A stretch of 64,000 bases of DNA from Hanleya hanleyi (Eukaryota; Mollusca; Polyplacophora; Lepidopleurida; Hanleyidae): assembly GCA_036873755.1 (NCBI GenBank), contig JAVTVY010037208.1, positions 91,524-155,523 of the forward strand, in the 5' to 3' direction. The notes below the pieces were generated by a model. That model made no database searches. It saw nothing but the letters and a program-made list of their open reading frames with translations, and was not told the DNA's origin. Shown in pieces: positions 11,883 through 23,778 of this stretch. Each line of letters starts with the position of its first letter. Position 1 is the stretch's first letter. Both the position numbers and the translations under genes were made by a program.

Positions 11883-12370
11883 TACACCATAAGATGCGAG
11901 GTCATCACTCAATGGATCACCATCTCTATAGATTCATAGGAACCCCATTATCACAGATGAATTTGTCATTTCAAATTTGGCCAGGTTTCAGTAACCGGCC
12001 AGATGGACTGATCATTGATTTGTTCATGTGTATTTTGTATAATGTGTGTCCAGGTAGGATCCTGGAATGGAGCTGAACATCGTTAAGGTTTAATCACTGA
12101 ATCAGGGGAGGTAACTGTCACAGAACGATACCAGGGTCTGTATTGTATGGAATCTGAACATGATGGACCAGACATGTCAGAAGGTGCTGTAAATATACCA
12201 ATATATTAGACTAGAGCTCTTATCTTTCCAACACTATGCGCCATGTGAGATTTTCTGCATGTTATGGCTTACAAAATTTGCTACACTCATGAAGAAGAGG
12301 GGGGGGGGGGGCAGTTTGGTTTAATGTCACTCTCAAGGTTATTTCACTCATATGGTGACAGCCTGGTTTA
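11883..12370 (+). other. RMND5 3' flank / probable 3' UTR
   Basis: This noncoding sequence follows the RMND5 stop codon. It contains a G-run (12300-12310) and no clear canonical AATAAA before the hAT element. The polyadenylation site is undetermined. Confidence 0.4.
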
Positions 12371-13133
12371 CAGGGCTCGAATTGGCGGCCTGCAAATTGC
12401 AATTTGCAGGCCAAATTTGAGGTGTTGCAGGCCATGTGAAAATTCGCCTGCAAAAAAAAAAAAAAAAAATTGCAGGTCATAATTTCTGTGGCAGAAATTG
12501 TTATTATCTTCTGTTCAGTGGATATTCTGGAGATCATTTTCGTCGACGGCATGTCCAAAAGGTAGAAAACTTTTCATCTTTTTCAACACAAAATACATCG
12601 TCGTGGTCGAGTTCAGATCGATGGCAAAAGTAAATATGTTCAGGGGAGTCTACTCGCGCATTACTTGGAAATAGAGAACTGTTGTCTCCCTTTACTGTCC
12701 TTACGCATGCGTGCGCCGCTGTTCTAGGAATCCTATTTCCGTTCGTTTGTTGCTGAGAGACTGGCCAAAATGAACTGACAGATTAATTTGCCGGGCTGCC
12801 AAATAATGAAATAAATTGTGTGATGGCAAAAGTATCAACTGTACGATCGTGGGGGTTTAACGACTGGTTCAACATTACGAAAAAGGAGAAAAAAAACGGA
12901 CATGATATTGTGACAGAAATGAACTGCTCGCTGTGTTCGAAGTACGAACGGCAAATTCAAACGGTGAGAAATTTTCAACAAGCTTGGATTAGTGGCACTC
13001 GTAATTTCGAAAATCTTATTTAAAAAATGCAGGTCAAATTTTGCAATTGCAGGTCATCTTGGATTTGACCTGCAAATTTTTTGGAAGGGGTTTTTTTTTG
13101 CAGGTCATCTCTCATGCTCTAAAGCGAGCCCTG
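12371..13133 (+). mobile_element. Non-autonomous hAT-like element
   Basis: The termini are CAGGGCTCG at the left and CGAGCCCTG at the right, the hAT-type CAGGG end. CTGGTTTA precedes the element (12363-12370) and also follows it (13131-13138). The right copy overlaps the terminal CTG, as if a CTGCTG had collapsed. Subterminal GCAGGTCA/TTGCAGGCC repeats occur at both ends, plus an A-run at 12452-12469. It carries a fragment of transposase-type coding sequence (12820-13023) but no catalytic domain. Confidence 0.75.
12820..13023 (+). pseudogene. TTF/ZNF862-like zinc-finger N-terminal fragment of a hAT protein
   Basis: The 67-residue reading includes CSLCSKYERQIQTVRNFQ and AWISGTRNFENL. This resembles the N-terminal zinc-finger segment (C..C.KY…K.F..AWI.G) of ZNF862/KIAA1586-type proteins derived from hAT transposases. 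The ORF stops just after this segment and the element's right end follows, so dimerisation and catalytic domains are absent. Whether any host protein is made is unknown. Confidence 0.6.
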
Positions 13134-13369
13134 GTTTAGAGGTGGAGGAAGCCTGAGTATCCAGTGAGAACCACCACCCATCGGCAAGTAACTTTCAAGT
13201 GAGGCTCGAACCTGTGCCGGTTTATTAAGATGAGCAGTGGTCAATGGCTGGGGAAATTTGATAACACATGTTGGGGAGACTGCTGGCTGGCAGGACTGCA
13301 ATCTTATCACAGATAGTTGTATGTAGTTTCTCATCATACTGTTACTTTTGAAATGCTGTTCTTTTGTCT

Positions 13370-14150
13370 GTTTGTCCATCCGGCCCAATGTTGTGATTGC
13401 AATATCTCAATAATATAGAGGCCAGAGACTTGATCTTTGGTACCGGTACAATGCTGCCTTTTGAGGACATCTAGGTCAAGTTCACTCAGAACTGACCTCT
13501 TTCCAAAGGTCATACTGGTCAAAATGTGAATAGCACTAAACTATTCCTTGTGAACACAATATCTGAGGAGCAAATTGATCCACTAGCTTGATCTTTGGCA
13601 AAATATGCCTTATGAAGGTATCTAGGTCAAGTGTATTCTGGACTGACATTGACCTATTTTTAAAGGTCATAGAGGTCAACATGTGAATATCATTTATCTT
13701 AGTTTCTGACAACAATATCTAGGGGAAAATATACCTTGAGGTTTATATCTGAACGCGATGCTGCCTTATGACAGCCTCTTGGTCACTGACTGACTTTGAC
13801 CTATTTTCAAGGGTCAAAGAGGTACAAATGTGAATAGCTTGGTGGACACAATATGATATCTCTGTCACAAAGAGAGTTACATGTAGAGACTGGATCTTTA
13901 ACACAGTATTCTACCTTGTGTAGGCCTTCAGATGAAGTTCACCCTGGACTGACCTTGACCTAGTTTTATAGGTCACAGAGGTCAGAATGTGAAAACAGTC
14001 GTATTTGCTTGTGAACTATATTAATGGACATATTGACTGAAGTCATGATCTTGGCACGAAGCTAGGTCCTGTTTATGCCAGATATATTGTCATTGGTCAA
14101 TAATGTCAAACTATGAACATGTAATATATCATGCTAAACACAATATTTGT
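13370..14150 (+). repeat. Diverged ~155-bp tandem repeat with AGGTCA half-sites
   Basis: About five degenerate copies share ACAATATCT, ACTTGATCTTTGG, TGCCTT(A/T)TGA, CTAGGTCAAGTT, TGACCTTGACCTA and AAAGGTCATAGAGGTCAA. The last block lies near 13505, 13665, 13810 and 13968. Similar single phrases occur at 10700-10960 and 16440-16500, so the family is dispersed. No coding signal. Confidence 0.75.
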
Positions 14151-14429
14151 GGGGCCCACTCTGCTAGCTACGCAGCTGGTGATGGTTTACAGGAATTTGT
14201 GACCTAATTATAGTCCCCCAGTACATACTGGTACCATGATAAAACAGTAGTCACTTGTACCTGTACTTACATGTGACTTTATATTAAAAAAGAAGACTCT
14301 TTGAAGATATCAAGATTGTTTGACACGTGGGGTTTTTATAGATCACATGTATTAGATTCTAGTATGTAGTATGATCTCTTTCTTATTCAGTTATTCCGGC
14401 TGTTGTCCTAGCCATGCATCATCTCCTGC

Positions 14430-14556
14430 TATCCATGTTACATAAATCTGACGGTCAATCATTTCCTTGTTGTCATAGTTGCTTATCACTAACTATCCAT
14501 GTTACATAAATCTGACAGTCAGTCATTTCCTTGTTGTCATAGTCGCTTATCACTAA
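14430..14556 (+). repeat. 64-bp tandem duplication
   Basis: TATCCATGTTACATAAATCT begins copies at 14430 and 14494 that are nearly identical over 64 bp. Flanking sequence from 14157 to 15080 shows nothing else I can identify. Confidence 0.9.
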
Positions 14557-15088
14557 AAAGAATGCTAACTGAATGCAAATGGGATGAAAGGAAATGCACA
14601 GGGTTATGATATGGAATGAAGCAGAAGGCAAACTAATGTAAATGGAATGCATTTCCATTTTGGGCTGTTCCATGAAAACATATTAAGTAGATATAGTGGT
14701 GGTTAAATTGTGCTGTAAACTTGATAGACCAGACAATAGGTAACCCATCATTCATGCAGGCCTCCCACTTTTATACACCTTTCGATAGACAAGGTCATAT
14801 ATTGCGATCACGATTTCCATCCGTCTGTTAGATTTTGATTGTCCATGCAATATCTCCAGTTCTTTGTCCTGGATTGGTACCAAATTTCGGGTATACCATA
14901 CCCATGGGAAAGAGGAACTCTATTCATTTTAAGGTCAGGGACACTTTGATTGAAAATAGTGTCAATCATTGAAAATTGTACAGTTCAGACTTCATGTGGA
15001 TTGAGATGGCAAAGAATTCTAAGCTTATTGATGTTTACCCCTTTGTCAAGTTGGCTGAGGGTATTGTCTGCTTGTTCCATCCTTATAT

Positions 15089-15120
15089 TATGCCCCCCCT
15101 CTAACTAGAGGGGGGGCATA
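15089..15120. repeat. C7/G7 hairpin at the head of the 160-bp array
   Basis: TATGCCCCCCCTCT, loop AACT, AGAGGGGGGGCATA: a perfect 14-bp stem. It is followed by a TCCG/TCTG-rich stretch that opens the tandem array. Confidence 0.9.
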
Positions 15121-15129
15121 TAGCGATCG

Positions 15130-16080
15130 CTTTGTCCGTCCGTCTGTCCGTCTGTCTGTCTGTCCGTCCGAATTTGTTGTCCGCGCGATATCTCGGTTAA
15201 TAATTGATGGACAGGATTGAAACTTGCATGGAATGTGGCCAGTGGCTCATAGTTGTGCAGCGTAGAGTTTTTTCCGAGTTCCGGTATCATTTTCAAGAGT
15301 TATGGCCCTTTTTCTGAAATCTCTGTGAATGGGACTTGTCCGGGCTGGATCTTGGTTAATATTGTATGAACAAGTATGAAATTTGCATGACATGTGGTCA
15401 GTGCCCCACAGTTGTGCAGCGTAAAGTTTCTCCCCGTTCCGCCTATATTTTCAAGAGTTATGGCCCTTTGTTCCTGAAATCTCCGTGAATTGGGACTTGT
15501 CCGAGCTGGATCTTGGTTAATATTGTATGGACAATTATGAAATTTGCAGGGTATGTGGTCAGTGCCCTGTAGTTGTGCAGCGTGAAGTTTCTTCGCGTTT
15601 CGCATATATTTTCAAGAGTTATGGCCCTTTGTACATCAAGTCTTTGTGAATTGGGACTTGTCCAGGCTGGATCTCGGTTAATATTGTATGGACAAGTATG
15701 GAATTTGCAGGATATGTGGTGAGTGCCCTGTAGTTGTGCAGTGTGAAGTTTCTCCGCGTTTCGCGTATATTTCAAGAGTTATGGCCCTTTTGTTCTTGAA
15801 ATCTTTGTGAATTGGGACTTGTCCGGGCTCGATCTCGGTTAATATTGTATGGACAATTACGGAATTTGCATGATATGTGGTCAGTACCCCATAGTTGTGC
15901 AGCGTGAAGTTTCTCTGCTTTTGGTTATATTTTCAAGAGTTATGGCCTTTTGTTCATCAATCCTAAATGAATGGGATATATTTATTTGTCCAAAGCACAT
16001 TCCAAAGTAGATCACATAGGTCCTGAAGTATGAAATTGCCCCAAAAAGAGGGAATTGGATGCAAAATTCAAAGTTCACGA
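15130..16080 (+). repeat. ~160-bp tandem repeat
   Basis: The phrase TTTTCAAGAGTTATGGCCCT recurs with TATGGCC at 15301, 15459, 15620, 15780 and 15941, a spacing of 158-161 bp. Units also share TTGGGACTTGTCCGG, TCGGTTAATATTGTATGG and GTTGTGCAGCGTGAAGTTTC. Minus-strand frames are open across units only because the unit lacks stops; I do not consider them genes. Confidence 0.92.
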
Positions 16081-16499
16081 TCGCTTCATAATTTCACCAC
16101 AATATACTCCCAAGGAATGTAGGTCTCATAACCAGGTCACATTTTTGAATTTGGCGAAAGTCCCGGGTGGAATATGTACATGTATTATGCGAGGCATGCC
16201 GAAAAAAGTGACTGAAACAGAATTATTATAATTAGCCAAATTAGGCCTCCACAGACCAATACAAAACAGAACAATGATGGAGCAGTGTCGGATTAAAGCG
16301 GAAGGGGGGCATACAATTGAGCAATCTCTGATTGCCTCCTTGCTGCGTTCTGTCTGTCCATCTTGCTTGTTAACACAATATCTCTTGAAGGATTCTAGTC
16401 AGCCTTTTAAGATTCATATGCAACTGGCGATGGGTCAGAAGCCTTGTGAAAATGACTGACCTTGACCTAATTTATGTAGGTCATATTTGAGTATGGTTG

Positions 16500-16640
16500 A
16501 TATCTTGTGAAGGATACAGCCCCGTGGGCTCTCGAGGTTGACAGGCAATGGTAATAATAGGCCTTATCTCCTCAGACACATTGCTGTAAAAGGCGACTAA
16601 CTGGGGCACCAGGCAGATTCCGCAGAAAAGTAGGCCACTT
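16500..16640 (+). mobile_element. SINE body fragment
   Basis: CCCCGTGGGCTCTCGAGGTT, AATAGGCCTTATCTCCTCAG and AAAAGGCGACTAACTGGGGC correspond to the body of the SINE at 5705-6055. Head and tail are missing. Confidence 0.6.
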
Positions 16641-16831
16641 GTATGTCACATTTTAAAACCTACTGAATATCATCTTCACAAAATTAATCTGAAATCTCAT
16701 GCTTATAAATGAAAAAGCATGATACTGTGAACCTTACATATCAAGGACAGTGCCAGGTTTCATAATGTTCTGGACTTTTTTGTTGAGTGACGAATCAAAA
16801 CTGGCAAATATTTGACAGATACAACTCCCAT

Positions 16832-17571
16832 GAGTTAAGTGTGTTGTTTTGTTAACTGTCAACATTGGTGACGTTTGTTCAGTACCCCCAAAAATCCATG
16901 TTTTAAGACATACAGTACAAGGCAGAGATAACTTGATGCTAAACGCGAGTAGAACGCGAAGTAATCGAGACTGACCTATGCTAGTTTATTGAAGGAGTGG
17001 CAACTATAAATTTCGGAACGCGCGCTTTCGACCCGACTGTTTTCTGTAAACGCGTCTGCTTGAAAAAGCGGCCGATGGTAGCCATCAACGCGATGGTCTC
17101 AGGTTTTAGCGCGATTCACAAGCATATTTCAAAAGGGATTACTTTATTTATCGCATCAGATCGAGCCTTAAGTGGCCGAACAAGCCAAGATTGACCTCCA
17201 CGAGTTAAGTGTGTTGTTTTGTTAACTGTCAACATTGGTGACGTTTGTTCAGTACCCCCAAAAATCCATGTTTTAAGACATACAGTACAAGGCAGAGATA
17301 ACTTGATGCTAAACGCGAGTAGAACGCGAAGTAATCGAGACTGACCTATGCTAGTTTATTGAAGGAGTACGTGGCAACTATAAATTTCGGAACGCGCGCT
17401 TTCGACCCGACTGTTTTCTGTAAACGCGTCTGCGTGAAAAAGCGGCCGATGGTAGCCATCAACGCGATGGTCTCAGGTTTTAGCGCGATTCACAAGCATA
17501 TTTCAAAAGGGATTACTTTATTTATCGCATCAGATCGAGCCTTGTTGGCCGAACAAGCCAAGATTGACCAC
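16832..17571 (+). repeat. 370-bp tandem duplication containing a transposon end
   Basis: GAGTTAAGTGTGTTGTTTTG starts at 16832 and again at 17202, and the two ~370-bp copies are almost identical. Each includes TACAGTACAAGGCAGAGATA (16911, 17281), which is inverted at 20777-20817. The short frame shared by both copies (…FGTRAFDPTVFCKRVC…) resembles no family I know. Confidence 0.9.
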
Positions 17572-18120
17572 CACATCAAAAATTCCCCTCACAATAAAAT
17601 GTTCGTCGAGTGAAAGCTTGTTGACAGTCCACATCATTCAGTAACGAAATAATCGGCAATATACATTCAAATTTTATTAAGAATCATACCATAAAGGTAT
17701 AAGAAGTTTATTTTATTGAAGAAGTACCTTCATTGTGATGGAAATTGAGAAAATCAGCAAAGAATTTGCCGGGGTTTTACCATTTTGAACGCCATCGAAA
17801 TCTCATTTCCCGTGGTAGAATGTGGGAGATCTTGGCCTCATTTCAAAGGTCACTTCGACCGATGATGAGTGATATAACAAATAACCAAGCCATAACGAAG
17901 GATTTGATTGGATAGACATGTAATCATGAATATTCCTTTGATAAAACAATGCCGACTGAGCCGGTTGATACTGTGAAGCTGATTAGTTGAGAATGAGGTC
18001 ATCGTAGAAAAATGCTGTGAGACAATCGCAGCGATTGACCAGTTGTCTGTCTGTCGGTCTTCAGTGCCGAATGAATTTGAATGGCTCCGTTGGAAACTTT
18101 AGCGAGCCGACTGTTGGATT

Positions 18121-20467
18121 CCCTTACACACTTGAGGTGTACACCTCAAGTTGAGGTGTAGTCGAGGTGTACCTGAGGTGTACACCTCAAGTTGAGGTGT
18201 AGTCGAGGTGTACCTGAGGTGTACACCTCGTTTTCTTTTTCAAGGTGTATACACCTCAAGTACACCTCATGGACTTTGAAAAAATATTTTTGTAATTTAC
18301 CTACACCTCAAGTACACCTCTTGGACTTTGTCAAAATAGATATGTTATATACTACACCTCAAGTACACCTTATGAACTTTGCCAAAATATGCATGTACCT
18401 CAAGTACACCTCTGGGACTGTCAAAATATACTTGTAATTTTCGTACACCTCGAGTATACCTTGGCTTTCCATACAGATTTCACTACCCATCAACTCAATG
18501 TTTTATTTATATTACAAAGTACATTTCTTAGTTTCATTCAAGATGTAAGCGCTATATTTTAAAATAAATCCATAAATGGGTTGGCTAACTGTAAATCTCA
18601 CACACCCTCTATGAATAAAAGAACCACAGTGACACATGTGAACACTTGACAGGTCATACCTTGTTTTCCAGTTTACAATACATAAAATCTACTTTTGCTA
18701 TTTCTTGTGTCAGCTGCATATACATTCTCAGCTGGAGCTCTTCTTTATAATTATTTTCTTAATACTTTTTAACTCTATGTCTCAGTTGGATGTTCCTGCC
18801 TTAGTCTAATATTCTATTGTAACATACACCAATTCAGTCTGACAGTTTGAAATAAGTACAGCCCTTGTTCAATTAACAAATTAATAATTAACAGTGAGTG
18901 ATACCTCATGAACTTTGTCAAAATATATACTTGTAATTTACCTACACCTCAAGTACACCTCATGGACTTTGCTAAAATATGCATGTACAAAAGTATACAA
19001 GTATGTACTTACACCTCATAATTTACCTACACCTCAAGTATATTTCCTACACTCCACCATAACAAGCTTGGCATGAACATAAGATACAGTTATCCACTTT
19101 AAATTACCACCTACACCCAAGATATCTGGTGGACTTGGTGGAAAGGTTTGTCTTGAAATTGAGCATAATATACCATCCACTTATTGTAAGTATGGTAATT
19201 CCCCTAATAATTCAATCACAGGAAGTTCACTTTTCAACTCTGTTATTCAAACACAGAGAAAAAGTAACATTCCCATTCTTCATTAAAATTCAAGAAATGT
19301 CATATAATTACAATTTTGACACTTTGTAACGGGTGCCATGAAGAATATTGCCAGATATAAGCCTGTACTTCCGGTGATCGAATTATTAGGGGAATTACCA
19401 TAATTGCCAGCACAATCTTTTATTCATACTCGCTAAATAGACAAAATATTGCTGAACATGGCATTAAATTTAATTTTCTCTCTACATGTCTATGCTGGAT
19501 CATCATTCTGGCGCCTGAATGTTACTTAAAATTACCTACACCTCAAGTACACCTCATTGACTTTGTCAAAAAAACATGTACCTCACTTTTAAATTACCTA
19601 CATACACCTCAAGTACACCTCCTGGACTTCTAAACAACATGAAAAAATGTTATGCAAACTCAGTTTTTATTATTATTTTGACACCAGGACACTAATACAT
19701 CAAACTAAAACCTGCTGTAACATTCTTCACTTCAAATTATCATAGCAATCAGTTAATGGGCACTGTTGTATAATTTACAGAGAAACTATTGTTCAACTCA
19801 TGCAAACTTTGGCACCTGTGGATATGTTGTCAACCTTCCAGATATATTTCCAAAATGGATATGTTAACTGTCACTTCCCAAATACATTGGTCCCTTGTAT
19901 GCTTTTGCATTGGAATCCTCTGTGTGGCAATAGGAGTACTTGTGAGCCAATGTTAAAGCTTCTTTATAAGTGTGGTGCTACCATTTTCCGACATACACGG
20001 TCACCAGTTCCCCTACTTTCAAGTTTGGCTGCTCATACATGTATGTTAGTTGTAGGATTTGTAGCGAAAAGTGCTGCAGAAAATTTATTGTAGGAGGAGG
20101 ATGGGGATCAATCAACTGAGAGGTGTTCACTAAAAAATGAGAATACAAATATGCCTGGTACCTATTTTCAATGGAGGTATGAATATATTTTTCAAAATTG
20201 GATATGCCTCAAGTACACCTCAGCTAGTACCGCACCTGAGGGGTACACCTCACCTGAGGGGTACACCTCATTGAGGGGTACACCTCATTGAGGGGTACAC
20301 ACCTCATTGAGGGGTAACCTCATTGAGGTGCTAATTTCGATACTCAACTACACCTCATCTACTCAACTACACCTCATCTACTCCTCAAATACACCTCATA
20401 ATATTTGAGGGTACACCTCACAGGTACACCTCAACTACACCTCAAGTACACCTCAAAGCAGTAAGGG
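18121..20467. mobile_element. Non-autonomous element with CCCTTAC ends and GAGGTGTAC subterminal repeats
   Basis: The left end is CCCTTAC…TTGAGGTGTAC and the right end is GTACACCTC…GTAAGGG. Dense direct and inverted copies of GAGGTGTAC/GTACACCTC fill 18130-18240 and 20205-20458. More copies occur at 18300-18460, 18900-19030 and 19540-19630. Subterminal repeats of this type are binding sites for transposases in several cut-and-paste families. No recognisable protein is encoded; the frame at 19800-20093 (97 codons) has no familiar motif. Confidence 0.65.
19191..19402. mobile_element. ~210-bp MITE
   Basis: TATGGTAATTCCCCTAATAA plus TTC is perfectly inverted at 19380-19402, and weaker complementarity extends to about 39 bp. 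The ends fit TA target duplications. It is inserted inside the 18121-20467 element. Confidence 0.8.
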
Positions 20468-20817
20468 TTTACAATGGAAATAAAGGGTTTCTCGAATTTA
20501 TATGTCGGATTAAAACCCACAGGGACGATGCACTGGTATTTTAGCACGATCGTCCGGTTGAATTGGGTGAATCATGAATCACCGACAAGTACCGGTAGCA
20601 AAGGGACCCGTTTATTTACAACACGCAACTTGTTCTGATCGCGTCATGTAGTATCATTATAGTTCGGCGTACAGTCATCGCGTCTCGGTCCCGATTATGC
20701 TTTTGTTTTTGCGCGATTGAGGCGCGTTTTCCGATTGAGATTAATAAATTATAGGCGCGAAAAATGATTTTTTTTAACTCGCGTTTAGGGTCAAGTTATT
20801 TCTGCCTTGTACTGTAT

Positions 20818-21559
20818 TTCGTTCACAGTACTCACAGTAATGTGGTAACCACAAACGACTGGATAATTCTGGAACTGCTCCTTTAATTATAAAATGTAGC
20901 GACCTAATTCGTCACATAGTTAACGAACGTTAATCTCGTCAATTCACACAGTTGACGTTTATTACCATCACCATCTTGATTTAGATGCGAAGGTTCCCGA
21001 CAGGAGCCTCGTTTTCGCCACCCGTTGACGCCATGTTAGAATCTGCCTAGAAACTGCATTGGGAAGTGCTCGTAAATAAAGGGCAAATGTCCATAGTTTC
21101 GTTTGAATTTTTCTGTCAATCGAACTGACGCTTGTTACAGGCTCTTGACATTAAGTTATACTGGATGTAGCCGTTGAAATTATATGAAGTACATGTACAT
21201 GTCAATTTGACATGAGAGATGACAGGATATGGCGTACTTGTTGTTAATAGCAATGGAAAAGTGAGCATGACATGATCATTGCATTCGATAAAGCACATTC
21301 GATGAACGATCGCCATTTCAGGATAAACTTGTCAAATGACATTTGTTACAATCCATTTACAGTCCATTAATCTATGGGGCCCATTCAACTTCATGTAAAA
21401 CTAGAAAAACACTGATCGTAATGCTCCTAATTTTTTTTTTTTCATGTTTTACATAGTGTATCCTCTTGATTGACACTGAAAAATCCAACAAAATATTGTT
21501 TCTGAATTTTTGTCTCCGTGGGAGTCAAGTGGCCTACGTTTCAATGGAATCTGCCACCA
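20818..21559. other. Unassigned AT-rich sequence
   Basis: I see no gene, repeat end or conserved motif here. Short open frames on both strands lack any protein-like features. Confidence 0.5.
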
Positions 21560-21695
21560 GTGGGGTTTCCAGATGTGAAAAGGAATAGGACTCCACTTGT
21601 GGGGTTCCTGGGTGTTAAAAGTAATAGGACCCAAAGGTTGTGATATGACTGAAATATAGTTAAAAGCGACATTAAATCATATTCACTCACTCAGT
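21560..21695 (+). mobile_element. SINE 3' half
   Basis: GTGAAAAGGAATAGGACTCC, GTTGTGATATGACTGAAATA and AAAGCGACATTAAATC followed by CACTCACTC match the 3' half of the SINE at 5705-6055. The stretch 21696-22496 that follows shows only degenerate repeats, including a small duplicated segment near 22340-22400 (ACTGTCCAACAT(G/C)ATGCC). Confidence 0.8.
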
Positions 21696-22496
21696 TTAAA
21701 GATTACAGCTAGGCTCTCCAAATTCATACTACATACATGTATGCAAATCGATGATTATAGTCTTTTGAGCGACATTGACTTATTTCATCAAGGTCGAATT
21801 CTAGTTGATACAATATGTTTTAAAGGGTTAAAGTTAGGCATGCATGGGCATATAGTGAAGCCCATAAGGCTATTCAGAATTTGTCCTACTTTTGAGAAAA
21901 CTAACTAAATGCAGCATTTTCAGCAGATATACAGGTTCCAATCAAGAGTATTGATATACATGTTCTGTATGGTCCATGGTTAGATGCAGGATTTTCGCCA
22001 AAGTCCTTGTTTGAAAATAGCTTTGTCGTTATTTGAAAAAACTAATTTTGCAAAATGGCTAATATCACTCAAATGGTGTTGAACATGCCAAAACATTGTC
22101 AGTTTGTGTTCTTTGAGTGTTTTACACAAACTACTGTGCCTTTTGCCCCTGATATTCACTTTAATCTATGAGTTTTCTAAAATAAAGTCATTTGATTTTG
22201 TGGAAAAATGGTCATTTGATTTTATAGTTGTGTCCTTTTTAAGGACGCTGTGAGAACCTATATCTAACTCTGTGGTCTTATAGTGTAACTGACAGCCAAC
22301 AGAAAAGGAGTGAATGAGAAAGTCAAGTGTCAACAGCCTATAACAGAGACCGATGACTGTCCAACATGATGCCTAAATAACAGAGACAGACGACTGTCCA
22401 ACATCATGCCATGACAAAAGAAGTTTCACCTGGATTGGCTCAAAGTCAAGGATATAAAGGCCCATATTGCATGTTAATTGCTAACACATTTACATA

Positions 22497-23778
22497 CAGG
22501 GGTAAAAGCGTTCGGTGTCCGGTTATTTTCGTTTAGTTTGACCTAACGAAACGCGAACGGAACGAAATGTAAACGCGTTTCAAACGCTTACCAAACGATT
22601 ATAGTAAACGAAACGCTTTCAATATCGCTTAATTTTTATTTTATCAAAACGCGTTTCCCTCGTCAAACGCGTTTGCTCTGATCGAAACGCGTTTATAAAC
22701 GCGTTTGTGAATGCGTTTTATAAACGCGTTTCGAACGGGTTTCTCTTTTCGTTCGACTTTGTGCAAATTTGTGTTTTTATTTTGCAAACCAGGCCAGGAA
22801 GTCCACGTGACGGGGCTTTCCCCAGCCGCTATTATAATCCCTGTGCTATAAATATATGTGGCATAGCCTTTAATATACAAGGGTAAACACGTTCTGTGTC
22901 CGGTAATTCGTTTCGTTTATATATTGCGCTAAGATTAAATCTTTTCGTTCACCAAGCGAAACAATATATGTCTTCCCGTACCAAGCGAAATGATTAGTCA
23001 GCATGTTATACTGAGTCGAAAAAGCGTTTCGCCTGACCTTGACTCCATGCAGCTTTTGACCAACACTCAGTCGCCGAGCCGTTGTACAAAGATAAAAAAA
23101 CAGACCAAATAATATTCTCGCCCGACGAAGCAACCGTGGTGTGGACGGTAATGCTTATTTAACAACAACAACAACAATAAAACGCGTTACGAAACGCGTT
23201 TCCAAAACGCGTTTCGAAACGCGTTTTCAAAACGCGTTTCAAACGCAAGCTTAAATCTTTTCGTTCACCAAGCGAAGAAATATTTGTCTTCCCGTACCAA
23301 GCGAAATGATTAGTCAGGCGTGTGATACCGAACCGAAAAAGCATTTCGCCTGACCTTGACTCCATGCGGGTTTTGATCAACACTCAGCCGCCGAACCATT
23401 GCACAAATAAAACAAAAACAGACCAAATAGTATTCTCGCCCGACGAAGCAACCGTGGTGTGGACGGTGATGCTTATTTAACAACAACAACAATAAAACGC
23501 GTTCCGAAACGCGTTTCCAAAACGCGTTTCGAAACACGTTTCAAAACGCGTTTCAAACGCGTTCATAAACGCGTTCGTGAAACGCGTTTTAAGCGAAATG
23601 AAACGAAAGATAAATGAACATACCGATGATCAAACGCGTTTGCGAGGTATAAACGCGTTCTTTGAGAAGCAAACGAAACGAATACAAAACGCGTTTAGAA
23701 CGCTATTGAAACGCGTTTCAAACGATAATAGAACGATAATATACGTGAAAAACCGGACATCGAACGCTTTTACCCCTG
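22497..23778. mobile_element. DNA element with CAGGGGTAAAAG ends and AAACGCGTTT repeats
   Basis: The left end CAGGGGTAAAAGCGTTCGGT is mirrored at the right (…CGAACGCTTTTACCCCTG). A second left-like end starts at 22878 (CAAGGGTAAACACGTTC). The interior contains about 20 AAACGCGTTT or near-matching palindromes and a ~320-bp tandem duplication (units beginning AAATCTTTTCGTTCACCAAG near 22933 and 23251). The frames read there are repeat artefacts. No target duplication or transposase was found; it may be two nested copies. Confidence 0.7.

Larger units (their letters stand above)
16911..20817. mobile_element. Possible DNA transposon bounded by TACAGTACAAGG ends
   Basis: TACAGTACAAGGCAGAGATA followed by ACTTGATGCTAAACGCGAGT at the left is matched by its approximate reverse complement ending at 20817. 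The interior holds the duplicated end, unidentified AT-rich sequence (17572-18120), the nested element 18121-20467 and 20468-20776. No transposase is recognised and no target duplication was identified, so the bounds are tentative. Confidence 0.45.

Noticed and set aside
15105..15775. Overlapping minus-strand frames in the 160-bp array
   Set aside because: Open only because the unit lacks stops in that strand; no start, splice or domain evidence.
22640..23720. ACGCGT clusters as yeast-type MluI cell-cycle boxes
   Set aside because: MBF-type regulation is fungal; the palindromes are better explained as subterminal transposon repeats.
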